Below, piece after piece: positions 7,331 to 15,522 of a stretch of 38,682 bases of DNA. The notes under the pieces were generated by a model, which saw nothing but the letters and a program-made list of their open reading frames with translations, was not told the origin of the DNA and ran no database searches. The position numbers were made by a program, and so were the translations under genes. The stretch covers positions 1 to 38,682 of the forward strand of contig DUFZ01000049.1 of the NCBI GenBank assembly GCA_013331635.1, read 5' to 3'. Position 1 is the stretch's first letter. Each line of letters opens with the position of its first letter. Origin of the DNA: Candidatus Woesearchaeota archaeon. GTDB taxonomy: Archaea > Nanobdellota > Nanobdellia > Woesearchaeales > GW2011-AR9.

Positions 7331-8479
7331 TTACCTGTTTTTCTTAAACTCACTCTTTATAATTGTATTTGAAGGAATACTAAAAATAATTGTAGAGCCG
7401 CTGGCAATTGCAGTATCACTTCCAATGATAACATGGGGCTCAATATTTACTCCTGCTCCTAACGAACAGAGATCTCCAATTTTTACATCTCCACTAGTCA
7501 TTACTCCTGGACCGAAAAGAATGTGACTACCAATATGATTATGGTGTTCAATATCACAATGGGCGCTGATTAGGTTATTATCTCCCACTTCAGTTCCGTA
7601 ACCTAGGTGTACGAAAGCGCCAATTATATTACCCTCGCCAATTTTTGAGGTTTGGTTGAGATACGCCGTGGGATGGATCGCGTTCAGAAATAAATAGCCT
7701 TCAGTTTTTAGCAGATTGTAGATTTTTTTTCTTATTTTCATGTTGGAAGTTATGGAAAGACAAAGGTGAGTACAATTTTTTTCTTTAAAAATTTTTTCTA
7801 AAATTTTTATTCCTCCAAATATCGGTTTGTTCCAAATATATTTTCCCCAAAGAAGCTGATTATCATCAAGAAAGCCAATAATCTCATTTGCTGTATCACT
7901 GCTCAAGATATCAGCAACAACTTCTCCACCATTGCCAGCACCAATAATCAAGATTCGTTTTGGTTGATATGAATTAGTCTGTGTGCTTAATTTAATATTC
8001 TTTTCTAAGAACTTTTTTATATCCTCCTCTATAATCCTACCCTCTGGACCAGAACCATTAATTCTTTTTAAATCAACATTTTTTTCCTTTGCCAATCTTT
8101 TAGCTGCAGGAGAGGACTTAATTCTTTCTATCTCTACAGAAGAGGTTGGTGTTTCAGCAGTCTTATTTTGGAGGAAATTAATTTCTAGGTTTTTTTTTGA
8201 TAGTGGTTGTATTTGTATCTTGCTCAAATCTGGAAGTGGTTCTTGAGCTTCACCTATTAAAGCCAGTGGAGTTAGAATCGGAACTGTTTTTCCCGACTGG
8301 ATCAAAATTTTTCTTAAAAAGCCAGAATACTCTGCTTCTATCTCAATAAGAGCTTTTGCGGTTTCAATTTCAAATAAAGGCTCTCCTTTTTTAATTTCTT
8401 CCCCTTCTAATTTTAGCCAAGCAGCTACTGAAGCTTGTTCCATGTTTGGTTCAATTTTTGGAAGGATAATAATATGCAT
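7331..8479 (-). CDS. lipoyl + E3-binding + PglD/NeuD-type acetyltransferase fusion (E2-like)
   Basis: This 382-residue protein combines parts not normally joined. Residues 1-76 are a lipoyl domain beginning HIIILPKIEPNMEQ with the lipoylation site IETAKA (Lys42; the usual DK is AK). A linker leads to a peripheral subunit-binding domain at about 119-158 (SSPAAKRLAKE...NGSGPEGRIIEEDI). From about 175 comes the PglD/NeuD N-terminal Rossmann-like domain (IIGAGNGGEV) and from about 268 a left-handed beta-helix of hexapeptide repeats. His312 in CDIEHHNHIG matches the catalytic His region of PglD-type sugar N-acetyltransferases. The ordinary E2 catalytic domain (about 230 residues with an HxxxDG motif) is absent. 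Flanked by E1-beta upstream and four bases from the methyltransferase downstream. Predicted: E2 core of a 2-oxoacid dehydrogenase whose acyl acceptor is an amino-sugar nucleotide; alternatively it acylates CoA with this unrelated fold. Domain reading is firm, function inferred. Confidence 0.92.
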   Translation of the reverse strand: MHIIILPKIEPNMEQASVAAWLKLEGEEIKKGEPLFEIETAKALIEIEAEYSGFLRKILIQSGKTVPILTPLALIGEAQEPLPDLSKIQIQPLSKKNLEINFLQNKTAETPTSSVEIERIKSSPAAKRLAKEKNVDLKRINGSGPEGRIIEEDIKKFLEKNIKLSTQTNSYQPKRILIIGAGNGGEVVADILSSDTANEIIGFLDDNQLLWGKYIWNKPIFGGIKILEKIFKEKNCTHLCLSITSNMKIRKKIYNLLKTEGYLFLNAIHPTAYLNQTSKIGEGNIIGAFVHLGYGTEVGDNNLISAHCDIEHHNHIGSHILFGPGVMTSGDVKIGDLCSLGAGVNIEPHVIIGSDTAIASGSTIIFSIPSNTIIKSEFKKNR

Positions 8480-8483
8480 GGTG

Positions 8484-9452
8484 TTATCTATTTTTAATTT
8501 TTGATAATGCTTCTACAATATCTTGTTTTGATGGAAGCGTAGCTTTCTCTAAAGTTGGGCTGCAAGGGATGGGGATATCTTTCGCTGCTACACGTTGAAT
8601 AGGGAAATCTAGATAATCAAAACAATTTTCCATAACTTTACTTGCTATCTCAGCCCCTATACCCCCCGTCAAACATCCCTCTTCAATGATAATTACTTTC
8701 CCAGTTTTCTTCACAGAAGTAGAAATAGTTTCCATGTCCAAAGGAGCTAGGCTTCTTAAATCAACTATTTCCACACTTAAATTGCTTTCTTTTGCTGCGG
8801 CTATACTCTCTTGCAGATAGCGAGAATAAGTTATGATAGTAACATCATCTCCCAATTGAATTACTTTTGCTTTTCCAATAGGCAAAAGGTACTCTTCCTC
8901 TGGGACTATCCCTCTTGTTGCATACAATAATTTATTCTCAATAAATATCACAATATTGTTATCGCGAATTGAAGCTTTAAGTAATCCTTTTGCATCATAA
9001 GGAGTTGAGGGGTAGACTATTTTTAACCCAGGAATGCTTATGAGCAATGGTTCTAGACTTTGTGAGTGAGTTGCACCATATCCTCTTCCTCCACCAGCAG
9101 CAGTTCTGATAACTAAGGGAACTTTCAATTGACCATTAGAAACATGATGATATTTTACCGCATGGTTTAATAATTGATCCATACATAAAGTAAGAAAATC
9201 CATAAACATTATTTCAACAATTGGTCTCATTCCACCGATAGCACAACCAGCTGATACCCCTACCAAGGCTGCTTCAGACATAGGTGTATTTCTAATTCTA
9301 TCTAATCCAAATTTTTGAACAAAACCTTTTGACACTCCAAAAGCTCCCCCATAAGTTCCAATATCCTCACCAAGCATAAATACTTTAGAATCTCTTTCTA
9401 GTTCTTCAGTAAGGGCTTCTCGTATTGCTTCTATGTAGGTTATTTCTCTCAT
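8484..9452 (-). CDS. 2-oxoacid dehydrogenase E1 component, beta subunit
   Basis: A 322-residue transketolase pyrimidine-domain protein typical of heterotetrameric E1. It opens with ITYIEAIREAL, has GEDIGTYGG with the thiamine-activating glutamate region, PMSEAALVG, and GATHSQSLEPL. The C-terminal transketolase domain includes DLRSLAPLD and EEGCLTGG. Together with the alpha subunit it decarboxylates a 2-oxoacid on thiamine diphosphate and reductively acylates the lipoyl domain. The start overlaps the E1-alpha stop by four bases (ATGA type). The sequence is of the pyruvate/branched-chain/acetoin type; which oxoacid is used cannot be told by eye. Confidence 0.93.
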   Translation of the reverse strand: MREITYIEAIREALTEELERDSKVFMLGEDIGTYGGAFGVSKGFVQKFGLDRIRNTPMSEAALVGVSAGCAIGGMRPIVEIMFMDFLTLCMDQLLNHAVKYHHVSNGQLKVPLVIRTAAGGGRGYGATHSQSLEPLLISIPGLKIVYPSTPYDAKGLLKASIRDNNIVIFIENKLLYATRGIVPEEEYLLPIGKAKVIQLGDDVTIITYSRYLQESIAAAKESNLSVEIVDLRSLAPLDMETISTSVKKTGKVIIIEEGCLTGGIGAEIASKVMENCFDYLDFPIQRVAAKDIPIPCSPTLEKATLPSKQDIVEALSKIKNR

Positions 9453-10423
9453 GGTAGTCCACCTTCAGAACACCAGCAATGATCTAAAAGAGACGCTTCA
9501 GGAGGAAAAGGCGAATTTTGTGCAAAAATTGCCGCAGCATCTAATTCCTGTTCCACTTCTTGGTGTATACGCTTAAAAGTTTCATTACTTTCACCATATC
9601 TTTCTTTGATAATTTTTTCGTATTTTTCAATTGGATCTTTTTTAAGCCACTGTGCTTCCTCTTCTCTAGTTCGGTAAAGAAATAAATCATTCTTTGAGTG
9701 TCCGCTAAAGCGATACGTTTTGCATTCTATGAAAACAGGCCCTAAACCTGTACGTGCATTTTGTACTGCAGAGCTCACTGTTTCTTTTACCATCTCTATA
9801 TCATTCCCATCAATAGTTATTGATTTCATTCCGTATGACTCTACTCTTTTTGAGATATCTTGAAGGACCATGCTTTCTTTGGTGTGAGTTGACATTGCAT
9901 AAAGATTGTTCTCACAAAGAAAAATTATAGGAAGTTTCCACACCGCCGCAAGATTCAGGGTTTCATGATAATGCCCCTCATTGATAGCTCCATCTCCTGA
10001 AAATGAAAGTACTACTCTGGGCTCTTTTTTTAGTGCAAAAGCCAGGGCTATCCCCGTCCCAGTGACCGCAGTCCCTCCGGTAATTCCATTAGCAATGAAG
10101 TGATGTTTCCAAGACATGACATGTTGCGTTCCGCCTCTTCCCGAACAGAAACCGTCGACCCTGCCCATCAGTTCAGCCATTAAGTTATTTAAAGGAAGTC
10201 CTCTAGCTAAAGCGTGACCATGACCCCGATGGGTGCTCATCACTACATCATCTTCTTGAATGGCTGCACAGGCACCAACTGCAGAAGCTTCTTGTCCGAT
10301 AGAGAAATGACAAGTTCCATGCACTTGTCCGTGAGTAAATAAAAAATCCATTTTCTTTTCAAAAAAACGAATACGCAACATTCGTCGGTACAATTCCAAA
10401 GCTTCTTCAAGTGGGAGTGCCAT
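9449..10423 (-). CDS. 2-oxoacid dehydrogenase E1 component, alpha subunit
   Basis: A 324-residue protein with the thiamine diphosphate motif GDGAINEG (143-150) ending in ENN (171-173), THRGHGHALARG and GRGGTQH, the latter close to acetoin and pyruvate dehydrogenase E1-alpha proteins. Its length is that of the short alpha subunits of acetoin/pyruvate type rather than of the longer branched-chain type. It pairs with the overlapping E1-beta gene and probably docks on the subunit-binding domain of the E2-like protein. Such complexes are rare in anaerobic-type archaea, which mostly use ferredoxin oxidoreductases, so gene transfer from bacteria is plausible. Confidence 0.93.
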   Translation of the reverse strand: MALPLEEALELYRRMLRIRFFEKKMDFLFTHGQVHGTCHFSIGQEASAVGACAAIQEDDVVMSTHRGHGHALARGLPLNNLMAELMGRVDGFCSGRGGTQHVMSWKHHFIANGITGGTAVTGTGIALAFALKKEPRVVLSFSGDGAINEGHYHETLNLAAVWKLPIIFLCENNLYAMSTHTKESMVLQDISKRVESYGMKSITIDGNDIEMVKETVSSAVQNARTGLGPVFIECKTYRFSGHSKNDLFLYRTREEEAQWLKKDPIEKYEKIIKERYGESNETFKRIHQEVEQELDAAAIFAQNSPFPPEASLLDHCWCSEGGLP

Positions 10424-10446
10424 GTGGATATTCTAAACTTTTTTGA

Positions 10447-11214
10447 TTATGAAAATGAATTGAAGAAGTGGGGAATTTTTGCTTGACATTGTTCCTTCAT
10501 TTTGTCGAAGCTTACTTTTCCTTGACCGAGAACTTCTTCCACGCTCGTCATGACATCATACCTAAATCCGCAGGCATTTATAGGTGTAAAGTAATTAAGG
10601 TCAGTTGAAACATTAAACGCAAAGCCGTGCATGGTCACAATATATTTATTCCCTTGGGCATCAGAGCCGGCACTTTTTGTTTCAATACCTTGAGCAGCTA
10701 TTTTTTTATGTTCTCCTTCTAAACGGTACCATGCTCCTCGGATATTTTTTCCGTAAATATCAACTTCATTTTGTCGCGAATACGCAGCAATGCCCTGCTC
10801 ATTGGCCAAAGATAAGGTAAGTTCTTCTATTGCATCTACAAAACGACCGATAGCTGGAAGGGGGATTTTAAAGATAAAATAACACACTAATTGACCAGGC
10901 CCATGGAAGGTAATTTTTCCACCCCTATTCACATTAAAAATTGGTGCAAGCAGAGGATATTTTATTAATTTGCTTTTATCTACTAAATCTTTACCCAAAG
11001 TATATACTGGAAAGTGTTCTACCATTAGTACCATATTTGGAATTTGTTCATTAATTCTTTGCAATCGCAGCGTTTCTTGTAGCGTTAGTGATTCGCTATA
11101 TTCCATTTTTCCAAGATCTTTGATTTCTAAATCGGTACTCCTTTCTTTTTTTGGAAGTGTGGTTAGTGTATCCATTCTTTTCAATTTGCTTTCAAGGTTG
11201 TTTTGATCTAGCAT
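10447..11214 (-). CDS. lipB: octanoyltransferase LipB
   Basis: A 255-residue LipB/LplA-fold protein. It shows NRGGKITFHGPGQLVCY, the family core, then KKIAAQGI (lysines 170-171) and FTPINACGF with the catalytic cysteine (Cys215). LipB moves an octanoyl group from acyl carrier protein to the lipoyl-domain lysine, which LipA then converts to lipoyl. About 25 N-terminal residues look longer than the common core, so the start could be internal. The gene sits between Lpd and E1-alpha, giving the cluster its own lipoylation route. No acyl carrier protein gene is visible in the window, so the source of octanoate is an open question. Confidence 0.9.
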   Translation of the reverse strand: MLDQNNLESKLKRMDTLTTLPKKERSTDLEIKDLGKMEYSESLTLQETLRLQRINEQIPNMVLMVEHFPVYTLGKDLVDKSKLIKYPLLAPIFNVNRGGKITFHGPGQLVCYFIFKIPLPAIGRFVDAIEELTLSLANEQGIAAYSRQNEVDIYGKNIRGAWYRLEGEHKKIAAQGIETKSAGSDAQGNKYIVTMHGFAFNVSTDLNYFTPINACGFRYDVMTSVEEVLGQGKVSFDKMKEQCQAKIPHFFNSFS

Positions 11215-11245
11215 TGGTTCTTTTTAATTGCTATATCTCTGCTTT

Positions 11246-12637
11246 TTATTGACTATGAATCTTTGTTCGTTGTTCTAGAGCATTATGGACGGCTTCAAGA
11301 ATAGCTTCCGAAAGGGTGGGATGGGGAAAAATAAATTCTTTTACCTCTAAAGCGTCCTTTCCTAATAGAGGAATAGCGACCCCAATAAGTTCAGAAGCAT
11401 GGTTTCCAATGATAGATGCCCCAACTATTCTGTTTTCTTCCAAGTATACTTTTACAAAACCATTTATGTTCCCAGAAGCTATTGCTTTTCCATTGGCAAG
11501 GAAGAATGCTTTTCCTTGCAGTTTAGTTTGCACTCCAACTGAGGCAATTTCAGGATACGTAAAAATGCACTTTGGAACTTTGGAATAATCCATTACTCCT
11601 CTTTGTCCCATAATGTTCTTGGCAGCAATAAGGCCTTCCCAAGTTGCAATGTGAGCAAGCTGGTATTTCCCAGCTACATCACCAATAGCATATATTGAAG
11701 AAAGATTTGTTCTCATGTGCTTATCTGTAAAAATTCCTTGTCTACTAAAAGAAAGACCTATTTTCTGTAATTCTTCTGCCTCGAAATTGGCTTCTCTACC
11801 GATAGCGACTAACAAGATTTCAGTCTCAATATTTTCAGAGCAACCACTTTGAAGATTTTTTACATTTATTTTTACTTTACTTTCTTTTTCCTCAACTAAA
11901 AGTACTTCTCTGTTGCAAAGTAATTTAATATTTTTCTTGGTGAGACTTTTTATCAAGAATGATCTTACTTCCTGATCTTCCTGAGGAAGAAGCGAAGGCA
12001 AGTTTTCTATGATAGTGATATTTACCCCCAAAGTATTGAACAGTGAGGCATATTCCAAACCGATATATCCCGCGCCAACAATGACTATGCTTCTTGGAAA
12101 GACTTTTCTCTTAAAAATTTGCGAAATTTGGTCACTGGTAATTACTTGGGAAGAAAGGCATGTTCCAGGCAATAATCTTGGACGAGAACCAGTGGCAATA
12201 ATAATATTTTTTGTTTTAATAATTTCTGATTCGTTATTTTTAAAATGAACTATTACCTCAGAAATAGATTTTATTACTGCTTTCCCTAGGAGTAATGAAA
12301 CTCCTTGCTTTGAGAGCAAAAATGAAACTCCTTGTTGGACTTTTTGAGCTGCTTCTTCAGCTGATTTCCATAAAGAGAAAGTATCCACTAATGGTATGGT
12401 CAAAAAAATTCCTTTCTTTGCCTCCTCTTGCACTGTCTCAAAAAGTGCAGCCTTAGCAAGAAGAGTTTTTGTAGGTATACATCCTAATTTTGCACATACC
12501 CCTCCAAGTGTCTCTTTTTCAATTAAGCAAGCTTTTCCCCCAAGTTCAGCGATATGAATAGCGGCGTTATATCCTGCCGGACCACCACCAATAATAACAG
12601 CGTCAAATTCCGTTTCATTAATTTTTAGTTGATTCAT
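11246..12637 (-). CDS. lpdA: dihydrolipoamide dehydrogenase (E3)
   Basis: A 463-residue flavoprotein disulfide reductase. It has the FAD dinucleotide motif IIGGGPAGYNAA, the redox-active pair in GGVCAKLGCIPTK (Cys48 and Cys53), a second nucleotide motif IVGAGYIGLEYA for NAD, YAIGDVAG for FAD and the C-terminal catalytic His439-Glu444 in HPTLSE. It reoxidises dihydrolipoamide with NAD+ and thus completes the E1-E2-E3 set. All key residues are present and the length is normal. It lies three bases from lipA and about 30 bases before lipB in the same operon. Confidence 0.95.
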   Translation of the reverse strand: MNQLKINETEFDAVIIGGGPAGYNAAIHIAELGGKACLIEKETLGGVCAKLGCIPTKTLLAKAALFETVQEEAKKGIFLTIPLVDTFSLWKSAEEAAQKVQQGVSFLLSKQGVSLLLGKAVIKSISEVIVHFKNNESEIIKTKNIIIATGSRPRLLPGTCLSSQVITSDQISQIFKRKVFPRSIVIVGAGYIGLEYASLFNTLGVNITIIENLPSLLPQEDQEVRSFLIKSLTKKNIKLLCNREVLLVEEKESKVKINVKNLQSGCSENIETEILLVAIGREANFEAEELQKIGLSFSRQGIFTDKHMRTNLSSIYAIGDVAGKYQLAHIATWEGLIAAKNIMGQRGVMDYSKVPKCIFTYPEIASVGVQTKLQGKAFFLANGKAIASGNINGFVKVYLEENRIVGASIIGNHASELIGVAIPLLGKDALEVKEFIFPHPTLSEAILEAVHNALEQRTKIHSQ

Positions 12638-12640
12638 GGT

Positions 12641-13585
12641 TTACGTAATTGTAATTAAAGTGTTATCAAATATTGGTAAGGTAGAGTTATCTTGGATGCT
12701 TCGATTCATTTTTTGAGTAAGATGAAATTGTAGTTTGTCTGCCCGATACGAACTTCTTACCAGCGGACCGCTTTCTACATGTTTAAATCCCAATCCTAAT
12801 GCTATTAATCTCCACTTTTCAAATTGGTTGGGGGTGTAATATTTTTTAACTGGCCAATGCATTTCTGTTGGTTGTAGATATTGTCCTAGGGTAAGAAAAT
12901 CACATCCTCTATGTATGAGGTCTCTCAAAGTTTTTTCTATTTGTATCTCTTCTTCTCCTAAGCCAAGCATCAGACTAGATTTTGTTTTCTGGAGTAGATT
13001 TACCTGTTTAATCTTGCCAATGAGCTGCAGAGACAAAAGGTAATTACCTTGTGGTCGAACTTTAGAAAATATTTCTTCTACCGTTTCGATATTATGACTC
13101 AAGACTTCTGGTTGTATTTGTACAATTGATCTTAAGGATTCAAAATTGCCCTTGAAGTCGGGAATGAGTAGTTCTACTGCACATTTTGGATTTAATTCTC
13201 TTATTTTATCCACCGTTTCGACAAACATGCATGCCCCGCCGTCAGGAAGATCATCCCGATTTACTGATGTTATTACGACATAACTTAAACCCAACTGCTG
13301 AACAGCTTTAGCTACACGTTCTGGTTCGGTTTTATCAATGGTTACAGGCTTTCCTGGTGCGACATGACAATAGTGACAATTTCGAGTACATTTGTTACCT
13401 AAAATCATAAAAGTGGCTACGCCGTGGCTGAAACACTCTGCGCGATTGGGACAAAGTCCCTCTTGACAGATAGTGTTCAATTTTAATTCTGAAAGAATCG
13501 AAATGGTGTGATCAAATTGAGAGGGAGAACTATATCTTACTTTTAACCATTCAGCAAATTTTTTATTTGATAAATTGTCTACCAT
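12641..13585 (-). CDS. lipA: lipoyl synthase (radical SAM)
   Basis: A 314-residue lipoyl synthase. The auxiliary cluster motif Cx4Cx5C is C40, C45, C51 (CQEGLCPNRAEC) and the radical-SAM motif Cx3Cx2C is C66, C70, C73 (CTRNCHYC). The C-terminal RSSY motif that supplies the serine ligand of the auxiliary cluster is also there (VRSSYRAD). It inserts two sulfurs into octanoyl groups on lipoyl domains. The presence of all three motif groups makes it a convincing functional enzyme. Its linkage to lipB and to a single lipoyl-domain protein points to that protein as the main target. Confidence 0.95.
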   Translation of the reverse strand: MVDNLSNKKFAEWLKVRYSSPSQFDHTISILSELKLNTICQEGLCPNRAECFSHGVATFMILGNKCTRNCHYCHVAPGKPVTIDKTEPERVAKAVQQLGLSYVVITSVNRDDLPDGGACMFVETVDKIRELNPKCAVELLIPDFKGNFESLRSIVQIQPEVLSHNIETVEEIFSKVRPQGNYLLSLQLIGKIKQVNLLQKTKSSLMLGLGEEEIQIEKTLRDLIHRGCDFLTLGQYLQPTEMHWPVKKYYTPNQFEKWRLIALGLGFKHVESGPLVRSSYRADKLQFHLTQKMNRSIQDNSTLPIFDNTLITIT

Positions 13586-13589
13586 GGTC

Positions 13590-14669
13590 TTATTTTATAT
13601 TTTTTATTACTTGGATAATCTTTTGTGCCACTCCCGTTTCGTAAGGATATTTTATTCTCTGGATTCTTTGCAGTTCACTCTCCTGTTGGAGAAGACTTAA
13701 AGCAGTTGAAACTATTTTCTCTTCTTGGGTACCCACTAAGATATTTTTACCTGCTTTTACTATCCTTATCCATTCCGTTTCATTGCGTACAATCAAACAG
13801 GGCTTATTGCATACCAGTGCTTCTTCCTGAATGCCACCACTGTCACTCATACAGAAAAGGCAGCTTGATAACAGGCCCAAAAAGGTAAGGTAGGGCTGCG
13901 GCTCTAGTACTCTTATTTTTGGATTTAAGGTTATTTTATACTCTTGAAGCGCTTTTTTGGTTCGGGGATGAATGGGAAAAATGAGGGTGGTTTCTTCTGC
14001 CAGTTGATTCAAGGAGGCGGTAATTTGCTGTAGATTCTCTACTCTATCAGTATTTTCTGCACGATGAAGAGTAACTAAGACAAATTTATCTTTTTCTAAT
14101 CCAAATTGTCGGCTAATCTCAGTTTCATTTATGAACTGTTTATTTCTCACGATAGCATCAAACATAGTGCTTCCAAGCATAAAAACATTCTTGGTTATAC
14201 CCTCCTGCCGTAAATTTTCTACACTTACCTCATCGGGGGCAATTAAATAGGTTGCTAAGTGGTCAGCGATAATCCTATTGATTTCCTCAGGCATGTTCCG
14301 GTTAAATGACCGGCAGCCGGCTTCGATATGCATTAAAGGCAGATGTAATTTCGCAGCAGCTAGGGATGCAGCAGGTGCAGTATTGGTGTCTCCTTCAACA
14401 ATAACCAAGCTCGGTTTTTCTTTCTGTAGAATTTCTTCAACTTTTTCTAAAATCATGGCAGTTTGCTTTCCCTGAGCCTGAGAGCCAATGTGAAGATTAT
14501 ACGTTGGTGTGCGCAGCTGTAGCTCTTTAAAAAAAACTTGGTCCATAGCATAATCATAATGCTGGCCAGTATGAATGAGTATATGTTCAGAAATTCCTTC
14601 CAGAAGAGGTATCAGTGGTGAAAGTTTGGTAATTTCTGGCCGGGTGCCAAGTATGGTTGTAATTTTCAT
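13590..14669 (-). CDS. wecB: non-hydrolysing UDP-N-acetylglucosamine 2-epimerase
   Basis: A 359-residue GT-B fold epimerase. It starts ITTILGTRPEI, carries VEGDTNT (93-97), HIEAGCRSFNRNMPEE with catalytic-region acids, and SDSGGIQEEA near the C-terminus. WecB/MnaA enzymes convert UDP-GlcNAc to UDP-ManNAc; WbpI relatives epimerise UDP-2,3-diacetamido glucuronic acid to the manno form. Given the dehydrogenase and aminotransferase nearby, either substrate is possible. It overlaps the preceding GT2 gene by four bases and precedes lipA by four. Confidence 0.92.
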   Translation of the reverse strand: MKITTILGTRPEITKLSPLIPLLEGISEHILIHTGQHYDYAMDQVFFKELQLRTPTYNLHIGSQAQGKQTAMILEKVEEILQKEKPSLVIVEGDTNTAPAASLAAAKLHLPLMHIEAGCRSFNRNMPEEINRIIADHLATYLIAPDEVSVENLRQEGITKNVFMLGSTMFDAIVRNKQFINETEISRQFGLEKDKFVLVTLHRAENTDRVENLQQITASLNQLAEETTLIFPIHPRTKKALQEYKITLNPKIRVLEPQPYLTFLGLLSSCLFCMSDSGGIQEEALVCNKPCLIVRNETEWIRIVKAGKNILVGTQEEKIVSTALSLLQQESELQRIQRIKYPYETGVAQKIIQVIKNIK

Positions 14670-15397
14670 AGCTCTCTTCCAACTGTTTTATAGATGACAA
14701 TCCTCCCCATCAAATTTAAATGGCTTTTAATTGTGCTTAGCAATTTTATTTTGGAAACACCATATTGTCGCACTTGTAACGATGCTGGGAGTTCTTTTAC
14801 TGTATATCCTTTCAACACAGCTTTAATCAAAATTTCGGAGACATATAAGAAGTTATTAGCTTGGCTATGTACATTCTGTAGCACCTTTCGTTTATAGACC
14901 CGCACCATGGCACTATGAGTATAAATACCAGAACTTAATAGATATTTATAGATCAACGAAGCGCTTTTGCTGAGAAGGATACGGTAAGCAGGAACGTTGT
15001 TGACTTTCCCAAGTGGGTGATAAGGAGATACAGTGACGATATCGGTGTGCTCATCAAGCAGCTGGAGCATTTCTAGAATGAGAGAAGGAGGATAAGTACA
15101 ATCACTATCTAGAGCAGCAACGAGATCTCCGCTTGCATGCGTGAATCCTGTTTTTAAAGCAGCACCCAAATTTTTATTGACTTCATGCTTAATAATTTTC
15201 ACGCTAGACCAATTTCCAAAATATTGATGTAGCAATTCATTAGTACGGTCATTGCTACCATCATCCACAAAAATGACCTCTAATTTATAGGTTTTGCAAA
15301 GCTCTTTGGCAACCGGACGCAATTGCTGAACTAGCTGAGGAATCCCCTCTTCTTCGTTATAGCACGGGATGATAATAGAGAGGCTAGGCTTTGACAT
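14666..15397 (-). CDS. GT2 glycosyltransferase (polyprenyl-phosphate sugar synthase-like)
   Basis: A 243-residue soluble GT-A enzyme beginning SIIIPCYNEEEG, with FVDDGSNDRT and LDSDCTYPP as nucleotide and metal sites. There are no clear membrane helices, unlike the GT2 at 3494-4375. It is the first gene of the nine-gene minus-strand operon, with its promoter directly upstream, and overlaps the epimerase gene. Likely transfers a sugar to a lipid carrier or growing glycan; specificity unknown. Confidence 0.88.
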   Translation of the reverse strand: MSKPSLSIIIPCYNEEEGIPQLVQQLRPVAKELCKTYKLEVIFVDDGSNDRTNELLHQYFGNWSSVKIIKHEVNKNLGAALKTGFTHASGDLVAALDSDCTYPPSLILEMLQLLDEHTDIVTVSPYHPLGKVNNVPAYRILLSKSASLIYKYLLSSGIYTHSAMVRVYKRKVLQNVHSQANNFLYVSEILIKAVLKGYTVKELPASLQVRQYGVSKIKLLSTIKSHLNLMGRIVIYKTVGREL

Positions 15398-15420
15398 AGA
15401 GCTATTTTTCTACGTTTGAC

Positions 15421-15431
15421 TTTAAAAGGTT
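15421..15431 (-). promoter_or_regulatory. TATA-like promoter of the dehydrogenase/sugar operon
   Basis: The minus strand reads CCTTTTAAAGTC here, centred about 27 nt before the ATG at 15397. No comparable box with good spacing was noticed within the tight run of genes down to 6596, so this may drive the whole operon as a leaderless transcript. Confidence 0.5.
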
Positions 15432-15522
15432 TATGATTTTTCTAATTATGGAGGTATGTTAATTTATATGAGCTAATTAATAAGCTTATATTTTTTAACT
15501 AAAGTTTAGTATGTTTTTTTCT

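Noticed and set aside
7331-10423. Ordinary pyruvate or acetoin dehydrogenase operon
   Set aside because: E1 and E3 fit, but the E2 gene lacks the catalytic acyltransferase domain and carries a sugar acetyltransferase fold instead.
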